Made by a program: the position numbers and the translations under genes | Origin: Dryomyza anilis | Taxonomy: Eukaryota; Arthropoda; Insecta; Diptera; Dryomyzidae | Assembly: GCA_951804985.1 (NCBI GenBank) | Contig: OX638130.1 | Span: 34,226,702-34,290,701, forward strand | DNA length: 64,000 nt | Direction: 5' to 3' | Shown: in pieces, positions 1 through 13,500 of the stretch | Layout of the letters: the number at the start of each line of letters is the position of its first letter | How positions within the stretch are numbered: the first letter of the stretch is position 1 | The notes under the pieces: model-generated | The model's input: only the letters and a program-made list of their open reading frames with translations | The model's database searches: none | What the model was told of the DNA's origin: nothing

Positions 1-429
1 GTGCTGGCTGTTTGTTACCACATAGAAGATAAAATATTGGGCTATATGTTGCAAACTAAGACAACGCCTTTTACGAAATTTATTACGTTTAAGAGTCGAG
101 ACATCGTACTCTCATTTGAGACTAGTCTCGATCAGAAATGTTCGATAGATTTTGAGAAAATCGATCCAGTGCTGGCCGTATGTTACCACATAGAGGATAA
201 AATATTGGGCTATATCTTGCAAACTAAAAAAATGCCTTTTACGAAATTTATTACGTTTAAGAGTCGAGATATCGTACTCTCATTTCAGACTAGTCTTGAT
301 CAGAAATGTTCGACAGATTTTGAGAAAATCGATCAAGTGCTGGCTGTTTGTTACCACATAGAAGATAAAATATTGGGCTATATCTTGCAAACTAAAAAAA
401 CGCCTTTTACGAAATTTATTACGTTTTAG
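1..429 (+). repeat. Run of 168-bp open-frame monomers at the left edge
   Basis: Two complete 168-bp monomers and most of a third stay in one reading frame from the first base until the TAG in CGTTTTAG ends the run. The frame is open because CATAGA replaces CATATAGA (two bases shorter, giving 56 codons) and CGTTTAAG replaces CGTTTTAG. The middle monomer has the CAGACTAG form and is followed by ATCAAGTGCTGGCTG, the signature of the recurring open-frame dimer. The array enters from the left, so the true start lies outside the window. I do not call it a gene. Confidence 0.8.
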
Positions 430-450
430 AGTCGAGATATCGTACTCTCA

Positions 451-475
451 TTAGAGTTCTCTCGATAAGAAATGT
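451..475. repeat. Alternative-dyad monomer subtype (exemplar)
   Basis: CTCATTAGAGTTCTCTCGAT, with AAGAAATG following, replaces CTCATTTGAGACTAGTCTCG, two bases shorter. The perfect palindrome is lost but AGAGTTCTCT is itself an imperfect dyad (AGAG/CTCT around TT). About 35 copies occur across the window, for example near 2,075, 3,207, 7,460, 11,100, 15,490, 19,885, 25,700, 38,885, 50,690, 55,640, 58,940 and 62,405. Confidence 0.8.
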
Positions 476-1680
476 TCGACAGATTTTGAGAAAATCGATC
501 CAGTGCTGGCCGTATGTTACCACATGTAGAGGATAATATATTGGGCTATATCTTGCAAACTAAGAAAACGCCTTTTACGAAATTTATTACGTTTTAGAGT
601 CGAGATATCGTACTCTCACTTGAGACTAGTCTCGATCGGAAATGTTTGACAGATTTTGAGAAAATCGATCCAGTGCTGGCCGTATGTTACCACATATAGA
701 GGATAATATATTGGGCTATATCTTGCAAACTAAGACAATGCCTTTTACGAAATTTATTACGTTTAAGAGTCGAGACATCGTACTCTCACTTGAGAATAGT
801 CTCGATCGGAAATGTTTGACAGATTTTGAGAAAATCGATCCAGTGTTGCCTGTATGTTACCACATATAGAGGATAATATATTGGGCTATATCTTGCAAAC
901 TAAGAAAACGCCTTTTACGAAATTTAGTACGTTTTAGAGTCGAGATATTGTACTCTCATTTGAGGCTAGTCACGATCCGAAATGTTCGACAGATTTTGAG
1001 AAAATCGATACAGTGCTGGCCGTATGTTACCACATATAGAAGATAATATATTGGGCTATACCTTGAAAACTAAGAAAACGCCTTTTACGAACATAATACG
1101 TTTTAGAGTCGAGATATCGTACTCTCATTTGAGACTAGTCTCGATCAGAAATGTTCAACAGATTTTGAGAAAATCGATCTATTGCTGGCCGTATGTTACC
1201 ACATATAGAGGATAATATATTGGGTTATATCTTGCAAACTAAGAAAACGCCTTTTACGAAATTTATTACGTTTTAGAGTCGAGATATCGTACTCTCACTT
1301 GAGACTAGTCTCGATCGGAAATGTTTGACAGATTTTGAGAAAATCGATCCAGTGCTGGCCGTATGTTACCACATATAGAGGATAATATATTGGGCTATAT
1401 CTTGCAAACTAAGAAAACGCCTTTTACGAAATTTATTACGTTTTAGAGTAGGTATTGTACTCTCATTTGAGACTAGTCTCGATCAGAAATGTTTGACAGA
1501 TTTTGAGAAAATCGATCCAGTGCTGGCCGTATGTTACCACATATAGAGGATAATATATTGGGCTATATCTTGCAAACTAAGACAACGAAATTTATTACGT
1601 TTTAGAGTCGAGGTATCGTTCTCTCTTCTGAAACTAGTCTCGATCAGAAATGTTCGACAGATTTTGAGAAAATCGACCCA

Positions 1681-1960
1681 GTGCTGGCCGTATGTTACCA
1701 CATATAAAGGATAATATATTGGACTATTTCTTGCAAACTAAGAAAACGCCTTTTACGAAATTTATTACGTTTTAGAGTCGAGATATCGTATGAGAGATAT
1801 CTTATGAGAAAATCGATCCAGTGCTGGCCGTATGTTACCAAATGTAGAAGATAATATATTGGGCTATATCCTGAAAACTAAGAAAACGCCTTTTACGAAA
1901 TTCATTACGTTTTAGAGTCGAGATATCGTATGAGAGATATCTTATGAGAAAATCGATCCA
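1681..1960. repeat. Tandem pair of 140-bp short monomers
   Basis: Monomer starts at 1,681, 1,821 and 1,961 give exactly 140 bp each. The region between ATCGTA and TGAGAAAATC is replaced by a short TGAGAGATATCTTA, so the 12-bp palindrome is lost and a second GATATC-type dyad (AGATATCT) appears. The same junction recurs singly near 11,430, 12,750, 15,825, 17,145, 20,217, 22,389, 24,720, 27,037 and 40,068, which marks descent from one deletion event. Confidence 0.85.
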
Positions 1961-2128
1961 GTGCTGGCCGTATGTTACCAAATGTAGAAGATAATATATT
2001 GGGCTATATCCTGAAAACTAAGAAAACGCCTCTTACGAAATTTATTACGTTTTAGAGTCGAGATATCGTACTCTCATAAGAGTTCTCTTGATAAGAAATG
2101 TTCGACAGATTTTGAGAAAATCGATCCA

Positions 2129-2491
2129 GTGCTGGCCGTATGTTACCACATAGATGATAAAATATTGGGCTATATCTTGCAAATTAAGAAAACGCCTTTT
2201 ACGAAATTTATTACGTTTAAGAGTCGAGATATCGTACTCTCATTTCAGACTAGTCTCGATCAGAAATGTTCGACAGATTTTGAGAAAATCGATCAAGTGC
2301 TGGCTGTTTGTTACCACATAGAAAATAAAATATTGGGCTATATCTTGCAAACTAAGAAAACGCCTTTTACGAAATTTATTACGTTTAAGATTCGAGATAT
2401 CGTACTCTCATTTGAGACTAGTCTTGATCAGAAATGTTTGACAGATTTTGGAAAAATTGATACAGTGCTGGCCGTATGTTACCACATATAA
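2129..2491 (+). repeat. Open-frame Q-E dimer copy (168 + 168 bp)
   Basis: Monomer starts at 2,129, 2,297 and 2,465 are each 168 bp apart. The first monomer has TTTCAGACTAG (reads SFQTS) and ends ATCAAGTG; the second has GAGACTAG (SFETS) and GAAAATAAAAT. It runs into a 170-bp monomer whose CATATAA closes the frame. This ordered pair recurs in all three HOR families. Confidence 0.75.
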
Positions 2492-3181
2492 AAGATAATA
2501 TATTGGGATATATCTTGAAAACTAAGAAAACGCCTATTACGAAATTTATTACGTTTTAGAGTCGAGATGTCGTACTCTCATTTGAGACTAGTCTCGATCA
2601 GAAATGTTCGACAGCTTATGAGAAAATCGATCCAGTGCTGGTAGTATTTCACCACAAATAGAGAATAATATATTGCGATATATCTTGCAAACTAAGAAAA
2701 CGCCTTTTACGAAATTTATTACGTTTAAGAGTCGACACATCGTACTCTCACTTGAGACTAGTCTTGATCAGAAATGTTTGACAGATTTTGAGAAAATCGA
2801 TCAAGTGCTGGCTGTTTGTTACCACATAGAAGATAAATATTGCAAACTAAGAAAACGCCTTTTACGAAATTTATTACGTTTAAGATTCGAGATATCGTAC
2901 TCTCATTTGAGACTAGTCTCGATCAGAAATGTTTGACAGATTTTGAGAAAATCGATCCAGTGCTGGCCGTATGTTACCACATATAGAGGATAATATATTG
3001 GGCTATATCTCGAAAACTAAGAAAACGCTTTTTACGAAATTTCGTCTCGATCAGAAATGTTCGAAAGATTTTGAGAAAATCGATCCAGTGCTGGCCGTAT
3101 GTTACCAGATATAGAGGATAATATATTGGGCTATATCTTGAAAACTAAGAAAACGCCTTTTACGAAATTTATTACGTTTTA

Positions 3182-5180
3182 GAGTCGAGATATCGTACTC
3201 TCATTAGAGTTCTCTCGAAAAGAAATGTTCGATAGATTTTGAGAAAATCGATCCAGTGCTGGCCGTATGTTACCACATAGAGGATAAAATATTGGGCTAT
3301 ATCTTGCAAACTAAGAAAACGCCTTTTACGAAATTTATTACGTTTAAGAGTCGAGACATCGTACTCTCATTTGAGACTAGTCTTGATCAGAAATGTTTGA
3401 CAGATTTTGAGAAAATCGATCCAGTGCTGGCCGTATGTTACCACATATAGAGGATAATATATTGGGCTATATCTTGCAAACTAAGAAAACGCCTTTTACG
3501 AAATTTATTACTTTTTAGAGTCAAAATATCGTACTCTCATTTGAGGCTAGTCACGATCAGAAATGTTCGACAGATTTTGAGAAAACCGATACAGTGCTGG
3601 ATAATATATTGGGCTATATCTTAAAAACTAAGAAAACGTCTTTTACGAAATTTATTACGTTTTAGAGTCGAGATATCGTACTCTCATTAGAGTTCTCTCG
3701 ATAAGAAATGTTCGATAGATTTTGAGAAAATCGATCCAGTGCTGGCCGTATGTTACCACATAGAGGATAAAATATTGGGCTAAATATTGCAAACTAAGAA
3801 AACGCCTTTTACGAAATTTATTACGTTTAAGAGTCGAGATATCGTACTCTCATTTCAGACTAGTCTCGATCAGAAATGTTCGACAGATTTTGAGAAAATC
3901 GATCAAGTGCTGGCTGTTTGTTACCAGATAGAAGATAAAATATTGGGCTATATCTTGCAAACTAAGAAAACGCCTTTTACGAAATTTATTACGTTTAAGA
4001 GTCGAGACATCGTACTCTCATTTGAGACTAGTCTTGATCAGAAATGTTTGACAGATTTTGAGAAAATCGATCCAGTGCTGGCCGTATGCTACCACATATA
4101 GAGGATAATATATTGGACTATTTCTTAAAACTAAGAAAACGCCTTTTTCGAAATTTATTACGTTTTAGAGTCGAGATATCGTACTCTCATTTGTCACGAT
4201 CAGAAATGTTCGACAGATTTTGAGAAAATCGATACAGTGCTGGCCGTATGTTACCACATATAGAAGATAATATATTCGGCTATACCTTGAAAACTAAGAA
4301 TACGCCTTTTACGAAATATAATACGTTTTAGAGTCGAGATATCGTACTCTCATTTGAGACCAGTCTCGATCAGAAATGTTCTACAGATTTTGAGAAAATC
4401 GATCCAGTGCTGGCCGTATGTTACCACATATAGAGGATAATATATTGGGCTATATCTTGCAAACTAAGAAAACGCCTTTTACGAAATGTATTACGTTTTA
4501 GAGTCGAGATATCGTACTCTCATTAGAGTTCTCTCGATAAGAAATGTTCGACAGATTTTGAGAAAATCGATCCAGTGCTGGCCGGATGTTACCACATATA
4601 GAGGATAATATATTGGGCTATATCTTGCAAACTAAAAAAACGTCTTTTACGAAATTTATTACGTTTTAGAGTAGAGATATTGTACTCGCATTTGAGACTA
4701 GTCTCAATCAGAAATGTTTGACGGATTTGGAGAAAATCGATCCAGTGCTGGCCGTATGTTACCACATATAAAGGATAATATATTGGGCTATATCTTGCAA
4801 ACTAAGACAACGCCTTTTACGAAATTTATTACGTGTTAGAGTAGGTATTGTACTCTCATTTAAGACTAGTCTCGATTAGAAATGTTCGACAGATTTTGAG
4901 AAAATCGATCCAGTGCTGGCCGTATGTTACCACATATAGAGGATAATATATTGGGCTATATCTTCAAAACTAAGAAAACGCCTTTTACGAAATTTATTAC
5001 GTTTTAGAGTTGAGATGTCGTACTCTCATTTGAGACTAGTCTCAATAAGAAATGTTCGACAGATTTTGAGAAAATCGATCGAGTGCTGGCCGGATGTTAC
5101 CACATATAGAGGATAATATATTGGGCTATATCTTGCAAACTAAGAAAACGCCTTTTACGAAATTTATTACGTTTTAGAAA
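3182..5180. repeat. ~2 kb segmental repeat, copy 1
   Basis: This block contains the CTCTCGAAAAG dyad variant near 3,212, an open monomer at 3,256-3,450, a deletion monomer near 3,600, an open-frame dimer at 3,739-4,101 (with a TAA stop at 3,782) and the TATTCGGC variant near 4,275. Matching landmarks recur 1,994 bp later for the first half and about 2,945-2,980 bp later for the whole block, so it was duplicated as a unit. Confidence 0.75.
3591..3610. repeat. 23-bp deletion junction monomer (GTGCTGG joined to ATAATAT)
   Basis: Relative to consensus, the 23 bases between GTGCTGG and ATAATAT are missing, with GG at both sides as possible microhomology. The identical junction recurs at about 5,595, 6,582, 50,600 and 55,550. 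It is a useful lineage marker. Confidence 0.8.
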
Positions 5181-6190
5181 AGAGATATTGTACTCTCATT
5201 AGAGTTCTCTCGAAAAGAAATGTTCGATAGATTTTGAGAAAATCGATCCAGTGCTGGCCGTATGTTACCACATAGAGGATAAAATATTGGGCTATTTCTT
5301 GAAACTAAGAAAACGCCTTTTACGAAATTTATTACGTTTAAGAGTCGAGACATCGTACTCTCATTTGAGACTAGTCTTGATCAGAAATGTTTGACAGATT
5401 TTGAGAAAATCGATCCAGTGCTGGCCGTATGTTACCACATATAGAGGATAATATATTGGGCTATATCTTGCAAACTAAGAAAACGCCTTTTACGAAATTT
5501 ATTACGTTTTAGAGTCGAGATATCGTACTCTCATTTGAGGCTAGTCACGATCAGAAATGTTCGACAGATTTTGAGAAAATCGATACAGTGCTGGATAATA
5601 TATTGGGCTATATCTTAAAAACTAAGAAAACGCCTTTTACGAAATTTATTACGTTTTAGAGTCGAGATATCGTACTCTCATTAGAGTTCTCTCGATAAGA
5701 AATGTTCGATAGATTTTGAGAAAATCGATCCAGTGCTGGCCGTATGTTACCGCATAGAGGATAAAATATTGGGCTATATATTGCAAACTAAGAAAACGCC
5801 TTTTACGAAATTTATTACGTTTAAGAGTCGAGATATCGTACTCTCATTTCAGACTAGTCTCGATCAGAAATGTTCGACAAATTTTGAGAAAATCGATCAA
5901 GTGCTGGCTGTTTGTTACCACATAGAAGATAAAATATTGGGCTATATCTTGCAAACTAAGACAACGCCTTTTACGAAATTTATTACGTTTAAGAGTCGAG
6001 ACATCGTACTCTCATTTGAGACTAGTCTTGATCAGAAATGTTTGACAGATTTTGAGAAAATCGATCCAGTGCTGGCCGTATGTTACCACATATAGAGGAT
6101 AATATATTGGGCTATATCTTGAAAACTAAGAAAACGCCTTTTACGAAATTTATTACGTTTTAGAGTCGAGATATCGTACTCTCATTAGAG
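5181..6190. repeat. ~1 kb partial copy of the 3,182-5,180 segment
   Basis: The CTCTCGAAAAG variant (about 5,207), deletion junction (5,595) and open-frame dimer (5,733-6,095) match copy 1 at an offset of 1,994-1,995 bp. A one-base loss near 5,300 breaks the frame that is open in the equivalent monomer at 3,256. The next copy follows 986-987 bp later. Confidence 0.75.
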
Positions 6191-8030
6191 TTCTCTCGAA
6201 AAGAAATGTTCGATAGATTTTGAGAAAATCGATCCAGTGCTGGCCGTATGTTACCACATAGAGGATAAAATATTGGGCTATATCTTGCAAACTAAGAAAA
6301 CGCCTTTTAAGAAATTTATTACGTTTAAGAGTCGAGACATCGTACTCTCATTTGAGACTAGTCTTGATCAGAAATGTTTGACAGATTTTGAGAAAATCGA
6401 TCCAGTGCTGGCCGTATGTTACCACATATAGAGGATAATATATTGGACTATATCTTGCAAACTAAGAAAACGCCTTTTACGAAATTTATTACGTTTTAGA
6501 GTCGAGATATCGTACTCTCATTTGAGGCTAGACACGATCAGAAATGTTCGACAGATTTTGAGAAAATCGATACAGTGCTGGATAATAAATTGGGCTATAT
6601 CTTAAAAACTAAGAAAACGCCTGTTACGAAATTTATTACGTTTTAGAGTCGAGATATCGTACTCCCATTAGAGTTCTCGATAGATTTTGAGAAAATCGAT
6701 CCAGTGCTGGCCGTATGTTACCACATAGAGGATAAAATATTGGGCTATTTACGAAATTTATTACGTTTAAGAGTCGAGATATCGTACTCTCATTTCAGAC
6801 TAGTCTCGATCAGAAATGTTTGACAGATTTTGAGAAAATCGATCAAGTGCTGGCTGTTTGTTACCACATAGAAGATAAAATATTGGGCTATATCTTGCAA
6901 ACTAAGACAACGCCTTTTACGAAATTTATTACGTTTAAGAGTCGAGACATCGTACTCTCATTTGAGACTAGTCTTGATCAGAAATGTTTGACAGATTTTG
7001 AGAAAATCGATCCAGTGCTGGCCGTATGTTACCACATATAGAGGAAAATATATTGGGCTATTTCTTGCAAACTAAGAAAACGCCTTTTACGAAATTTATT
7101 ACGTTTTAGAGTCGAGATATCGTACTCTCATTTGAGGCTAGTCACGATCAGAAATATTCGACAGATTTTGAGAAAATCGATACAGTGCTGGCCGTATGTT
7201 ACCACATATAGAAGATAATATATTCGGCTATACCTTGGAAACTAAGAAAACGCCTTTTACGAAATATAATACGTTTTAGAGTCGAGATATCGTACTCTCA
7301 TAAGAGTTCTCTCGATCAGAAATGTTCTACAGATTTTGAGAAAATCGATCCAGTGCTGGCCGTATGTTACCACATATAGAGGATAATATATTGGGCTATA
7401 TCTTGCAAACTAAGAAAACGCCTTTTACGAAATGTATTACGTTTTAGAGTCGAGATATCGTACTCTCATTAGAGTTCTCTCGATAAGAAATGTTCGACAG
7501 ATTTTGAGAAAATCGATCCAGTGATGGCCGGATGTTACCACATATAGAGGATAATATATTGGGCTATATCTTGCAAACTAAGAAAACGCCTTTTACGAAA
7601 TTTATTACGTGTTAGAGTAGGTATTGTACTCTCATTTAAGACTAGTCTCAATCAGAAATGTTTGACGGATTTTGAGAAAATCGATCCAGTGCTGGCCGTA
7701 TGTTACCACATATAAAGGATAATATATTGGGCTATATCTTGCAAACTAAGACAACGCCTTTTACGAAATTTATTACGTGTTAGAGTAGGTATTGTACTCT
7801 CATTTAAGACTAGTCTCGATCAGAAATGTTCGACAGATTTTGAGAAAATCGATCCAGTGCTGGCCGTATGTTACCACATATAGAGGATAATATATTGGGC
7901 TATATCTTCAAAACTAAGAAAACGCCTTTTACGAAATTTATTACGTTTTAGAGTTGAGATGTCGTACTCTCATTTGAGACTAGTCTCGATAAGAAATGTT
8001 CGACAGATTTTGAGAAAATCGATCCAGTGC
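6191..8030. repeat. ~1.85 kb segmental repeat, copy 2
   Basis: It repeats the landmarks of 3,182-5,180 in the same order: CTCTCGAAAAG (6,193), the 23-bp deletion junction (6,582), the open-frame monomers (6,820-7,041), TATTCGGC (about 7,220), GGCCGGATG (about 7,527) and TCTTCAAAAC (7,905). It is shorter because of losses such as the missing bases at about 6,745, where GGGCTAT runs directly into TTACGAAATTT. Confidence 0.75.
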
Positions 8031-8548
8031 TGGCCGGATGTTACCACATATAGAGGATAATATATTGGGCTATATCTTGCAAACTAAGAAAACGCCTTTT
8101 ACGAAATTTATAACGTTTCAGAGTAGAGATATTGTACTCTCATTTGAGACTAGTCTCAATCAGAAATGTTTGACGGATTTTGAGAAAATCGATCCAGTGC
8201 TGGCCGTATGTTACCACATATAGACGATAATATATTGGGCTATATCTTGCAAACTAAGACAACGCCTTTTACGAAATTTATTACGTTTAAGAGTCGAGAC
8301 ATCGTACTCTCACTTGAGACTAGTTTCGATCGGAAATGTTTGACAGATATAGAGGATAATATATTGGGCTATATCTTGCAAACTAAGAAAACGCCTTTTA
8401 CGAAATTTATTACGTTTAAGAGTCGAGACATCGTACTCTCACTTGAGACTAGTTTCGATCGGAAATGTTTGACAGATATAGAGGATAATATATTGGGCTA
8501 TATCTTGCAAACTAAGAAAACGCCTTTTACGAAATTTATTACGTTTTA
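7783..8548. repeat. 766-bp tandem duplication, copy 1, with two 129-bp monomers
   Basis: Landmarks at 7,784 (GGTATTG), 7,905 (TCTTCAAAAC) and 8,038 recur exactly 766 bp downstream. Within it, 8,197-8,622 is 426 bp, which equals 129 + 129 + 168 bp. The two 129-bp units lack 39 bp, joining GACAGAT directly to ATAGAGG at 8,343 and 8,472. Thirteen codons are removed in phase, so the frame at 8,208-8,549 remains open. Confidence 0.85.
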
Positions 8549-9185
8549 GAGAAGGTATTGTACTCTCATTTGAGACTAGTCTCGATCAGAAATGTTCGAC
8601 AGATTTTGAGAAAATCGATCCAGTGCTGGCCGTATGTTACCACATATAGAGGATAATATATTGGGCTATATCTTCAAAACTAAGAAAACGCCTTTTACGA
8701 AATTTATTACGTTTTAGATTTGAGATGTCGTACTCTCATTTGAGACTAGTCTCGATAAGAAATGTTCGACAGATTTTGAGAAAATCGATCCAGTGCTGGC
8801 CGGATGTTACCACATATAGAGGATAATATATTGGGCTATATCTTGCAAACTAAGAAAACGCCTTTTACGAAATTTATTACGTTTCAGAGTAGAGATATTG
8901 TACTCTCATTTGAGACTAGTCTCAATCAGAAATGTTTGACGGATTTTGAGAAAATCGATCCAGTGCTGGCCGTATGTTACCACATATAGACGATAATATA
9001 TTGGGCTATATCTTGCAAACTAAGACAACGCCTTTTACGAAATTTATTACGTTTAAGAGTCGAGACATCGTACTCTCACTTGAGACTAGTTTCGATCGGA
9101 AATGTTTGACAGATATAGAGGATAATATATTGGGCTATATCTTGCAAACTAAGAAAACGCCTTTTACGAAATTTATTACGTTTTA
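8549..9185. repeat. 766-bp tandem duplication, copy 2, with one 129-bp monomer
   Basis: Copy 2 matches copy 1 but has only one truncated unit (junction near 9,108), making it 637 bp long, exactly 129 bp shorter. The gain or loss of a single truncated monomer after the larger duplication is therefore directly readable. Confidence 0.85.
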
Positions 9186-10559
9186 GAGAAGGTATTGTAC
9201 TCTCATTTGAGACTAGTCTCGATCAGAAATGTTCGACAGATTTTGAGAAAATCGATCCAGTGCTGGCCGTATGTTACCACATATAGAGGATAATATATTG
9301 GGCTATATCTTGCAAACTAAGACAACGCCTTTTACGAAATTTATTACGTTTTAGAGTCGAGATATCGTACTCTCATTTGAAACTAGTCTCGATCAGAAAT
9401 GTTCGACAGATTTTGAGAAAATCGATCCAGTGCTGGCCGTATGTTACCACATATAGAGGATACCTTATTTGGCTATATCTTGCAAACTAAGAAAACGCCT
9501 TTACGAAATTTATTACGTTTTAGAGTCGAGATATCGTACTCTCATTTTAGACTAATCTCGCTCAGAAATGTTCGACTGATTTTGAGAAAATCGATCCAGT
9601 GTTGACAGATTTTGAAAAAATCGATCCAGTGCTGGCCGTATGTTACCACATATAGAGGATAATATATTGGGCTATATCTTGCAAACTAAGACAACGCCTT
9701 TTACGAAATTTATCACGTTTTAGAGTCGAGGTATCGTACTCTCATTTGAAACTAGTCTCGATCAGAAATGTTCGACAGATTTTGAGAAAATCGATCCAGT
9801 GCTGGCCGTATGTTACCAAATATAGAAGATAATATATTGGGCTATATCCTGAAAACTAAGAGAACGCCTTTTACGAAATTTATGACGTTTTAGAGTCGAG
9901 ATATCGTACTCTCATTAGAGTGCCCTCGATCGGAAATGTTCGACAGATTTTGAGAAAATCGATCCAGTGCTGGCCGTATGTTACCACATATAGAAGATAA
10001 TATATTGGGCTATATCCTGAAAACTAAGAGAACGCCTTTTACAAAATTTATTACGTTTTAGAGTCGAGGTATCGTACTCTCATTTGAAACTAGTCTCGAT
10101 CAGAAATGTTCGACAGATTTTGAGAAAATCGATCCAGTGCTGGCCATATGTTACCACATATAGAGGATAATATATTGGGATATATCTTGCAAACTAAGAA
10201 AACGCCTTTTACGAAATTTATTACGTTTTAGAGTCGAGATATCGCACTCTCATTTGACACTAGTCTCGCTCAGAAATGTTCGACAAATTTTGAGAAAATC
10301 GATCCAGTGCTGGCCGTATGTTACCACATATAGAAGATAATATATTGGGCTATACCTTGAAAACTAAGAAAACGCCTTTTACGAAATATAATACGTTTTA
10401 GAGTCGAGATATCGTACTCTCATTTGCGACTAGTCTCGATCAAAAATGTTTGACAAATTTTGAGAAAATCGATCCAGTGCTGGCCTTATGTTACCACTTA
10501 TAGAGGATAAAATACTGGGCTATATCTTGAAACTAAGAAAACGCCTTTTACGAAATTTA
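9186..10559. repeat. Mixed monomer segment with a ~29-bp internal duplication
   Basis: Near 9,573-9,625 the monomer tail is repeated: GATTTTGAGAAAATCGATCC is followed by GTGTTGACAG and a second copy of the tail before GTGCTGG. The same structure recurs near 13,290, 14,335, 17,690 and 18,730. This segment is homologous to about 13.2-14.1 kb (offset 3,689 falling to 3,520 bp after loss of one monomer), so HOR A contains a copy of its own left flank. Confidence 0.75.
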
Positions 10560-13500
10560 TTACGTTTTAGAGTCGAGATATCGTACTCTCATTAGAGTTC
10601 TCTCGATAAGAAATGTTCGACAGATTTTGAGAAAATCGATACAGTGCTGGCCGTATGTTACCACATATAGAAGATAATATATTGGCCTATATCTTGCAAA
10701 CTAAGAAAACGCCTTTTACGAAATTTATTACGTTTTAGAGTCGAGATATCGTACTCTCATTTGAGGCTAGTCACGATCAGAAATGTTCGACAGATTTTGA
10801 GAAAATCGATACAGTGCTGGCCGTATGTTACCACATATAGAAGATAATATATTGGGCTATACCTTGAAAACTAAGAAAACGCCTTTTACGAATATAATAC
10901 GTTTTAGAGTCGAGATATCGTACCCTCATTTGAGACTAGTCGCGATTAGAAATGTTCTACAGATTTTGAGAAAATCGATCCAGTGCTGGCCGTATGTTAC
11001 CACATATAGAGGATAATATATTGGGCTATATCTTGCAAACTAAGAAAACGCCTTTTACGAAATTTATTACGTTTTAGAGTCGAGATATCGTACTCTCATT
11101 AGAGTTCTCTCGATAAGAAATGTTCGACAGATTTTGAGAAAATCGATCCAGTGCTGGCCGTATGTTACCACATATAGAGGATACCTTATTTGGCTATATC
11201 TTGCAAACTAAGAAAACGCCTTTTACGAAATTTATTACGTTTTAGAGTCAAGATATAGTACTCTCACTTGAGACTAGTCTCGATCGGAAATGTTTGACAG
11301 ATTTTGAGAAAATCGATCCAGTGCTGGCCGTGTGTTACCACATATAGAGGATACATTATTTGGCTATATCTTGCAAACTAAGAAAACGCCTTTTACGAAA
11401 TTTGTTACGATTTAGAGATGAGATATCGTATGAGAGATATCTTATGAGAAAATCGATCCAGTGCTGGCCGTATGTTACCACATATAGAAGATAATATATT
11501 GGGCTATATCCTGAAAACTAAGAAAACGCCTTTTACGAAATTTATTACGTTTTAGAGTCGAGATATCGTACTCTCATAAGAGTTCTCTCGATAAGAAATG
11601 TTCGACAGATTTTGAGAAAATCGATCCAGTGCTGGCCGTATGTTACCACATAGATGATAAAATATTGGGCTATATCTTGCAAATTAAGAAAACGCCTTTT
11701 ACGAAATGTATTACGTTTAAGAGTCGATATATCGTACTCTCATTTCAGACTAGTCTCGATCAGAAATGTTTGACAGATTTTGAGAAAATCGATCAAGTGC
11801 TGGCTGTTTGTTACCACATAGAAGATAAAATATTGGGCTATATCTTGCAAACTAAGAAAACGCCTTTTACGAAATTTATTACGTTTAAGATTCGAGATAT
11901 CGTACCCTCATTTGAGACTAGTCTCGATCAGAAATGTTCTACAGGTTTTGAGAAAATCGATCCAGTGCTGGCCGTATGTTACCACATATAGAAGATAATA
12001 TATTGGGCTATATCTTGCAAACTAAGAAAATGCCTTTTACGAAATTTATTACGTTAAGACTCGAGATATCGTACTCTTATTTAAGACTAGTCTCGATCAG
12101 AAATGTTCTACAGATTTTGAGAAAATCGATCCAGTGCTGGCTGTTTGTTACCACATAGAGGATAAAATATTGGGCTATATCTTTCAAACTAAGAAAACGC
12201 ATTATACAAAATTTATTACGTTTAAGAGTCGAGATATCGTACCCTCATTTGAGACTAGTCTCGATAAGAAATGTTCGACAGATTTTGAGAAAATCGATCC
12301 ACTGCTGGCCGTATGTTACCGCATATAGAAGATAATTTATTTTTTTGCTATATCTTGAAAACTAAGAAAACGCCTTTTACGAAATTTATTACGTTTTAGA
12401 GTCGAGATATCGTACTCTCAATTGAGACTAGCCTTGATCAGAAATGTTAGACAGATTTTGAGAAAATCGATCCAGTGCTGGCCGTATGTTACCAAATATA
12501 GAAGATAATATATTGGGCTATATCCTGAAAACTAAGAAAACGCCTTTTACGAAATTTATTGCGTTTTAGAGTCGAGGTACCGTACTCTCATTTGATACTA
12601 GTCTCGATCAGAAATGTTCGTCAGATTTTGAGAAAATATATCCAGTGCTGGCCGTATGTTAACACATATAGAGGATAACTTATTTGGCTATATCTTGCAA
12701 ACTAAGAAAACGCCTTTTACGAAATTTTTTACGTTTTAGAGTCGAGATATCGTATGAGAGATGTCTTATGAGAAAATCGATCCAGTGCTGGCCGTATGTT
12801 ACCACATATAGAAGATACTATATTGGGCTATATCCTGAAAACTAAGAAAACGCCTTTTACGAAATTTATTACTTTCTAGAGTCGAGATATCGTACTCTCA
12901 TAAGAGTTCTCTCGATAAGAAATGTTCGACAGATTTTGAGAAAATCGATCCAGTGCTGGCCGTATATTACCACATAGATGATAAAATATTGGGCTATATA
13001 TTGCAAATTAAGAAAACGCCTGTTACGAAATTTATTACGTTTAAGAGTCGAGATATCGTACTCTCATTTCAGACTAGTCTCGATCGGAAATGTTCGACAG
13101 ATTTTGAGAAAATCGACCAAGTGCTGGCTGTTTGTTAACACATAAAAGATAAAATATTGGGCTATATCTTGCAAACTAAGAAAACGCCGTTACGAAATTT
13201 ATTACGTTTTAGAGTCGAGATATCGTACTCTCATTTTAGACTAATCTCGCTCAGAAATGTTCGACTGATTTTGAGAAAATCGATCCAGTGTTGACAGATT
13301 TTGAAAAAATCGATCCAGTGCTGGCCGTATGTTACCACATATAGAGGATAATATATTGGGCTATATCTTGCAAACTAAGACAACGCCTTTTACGAAATTT
13401 ATTACGTTTTAGAGTCGAGGTATCGTACTCTCATTTGAAACTAGTCTCGATCAGATATGTTCGACAGATTTTGAGAAAATCGATCCAGTGCTGGCCGTAT

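Larger units (their letters stand above)
430..3181. repeat. Mixed monomer segment with several truncated units
   Basis: Mainly 170-bp stop-containing monomers with scattered subtypes. At 451-475 the central palindrome is replaced by the AGAGTTCTCT dyad. Near 1,447 GAGTAGGTATTG has lost two bases. Near 1,590 ACGCCTTTTACG is reduced to ACG by an 8-bp loss between ACG repeats. Near 2,837-2,850 about 20 bp is missing between two TTG trinucleotides. Near 3,041 the segment from the AAATTT core to the palindrome is deleted. No long internal duplication was recognised apart from the 140-bp pair. Confidence 0.8.

Noticed and set aside
1..429. Repetitive protein-coding gene encoded by the 56-codon repeats
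   Set aside because: Open stretches are always phased to the 168-bp monomer, have no conserved start context or terminus, and sister monomers in the same HORs carry stops and frameshifts. Explained by monomer length divisible by three.
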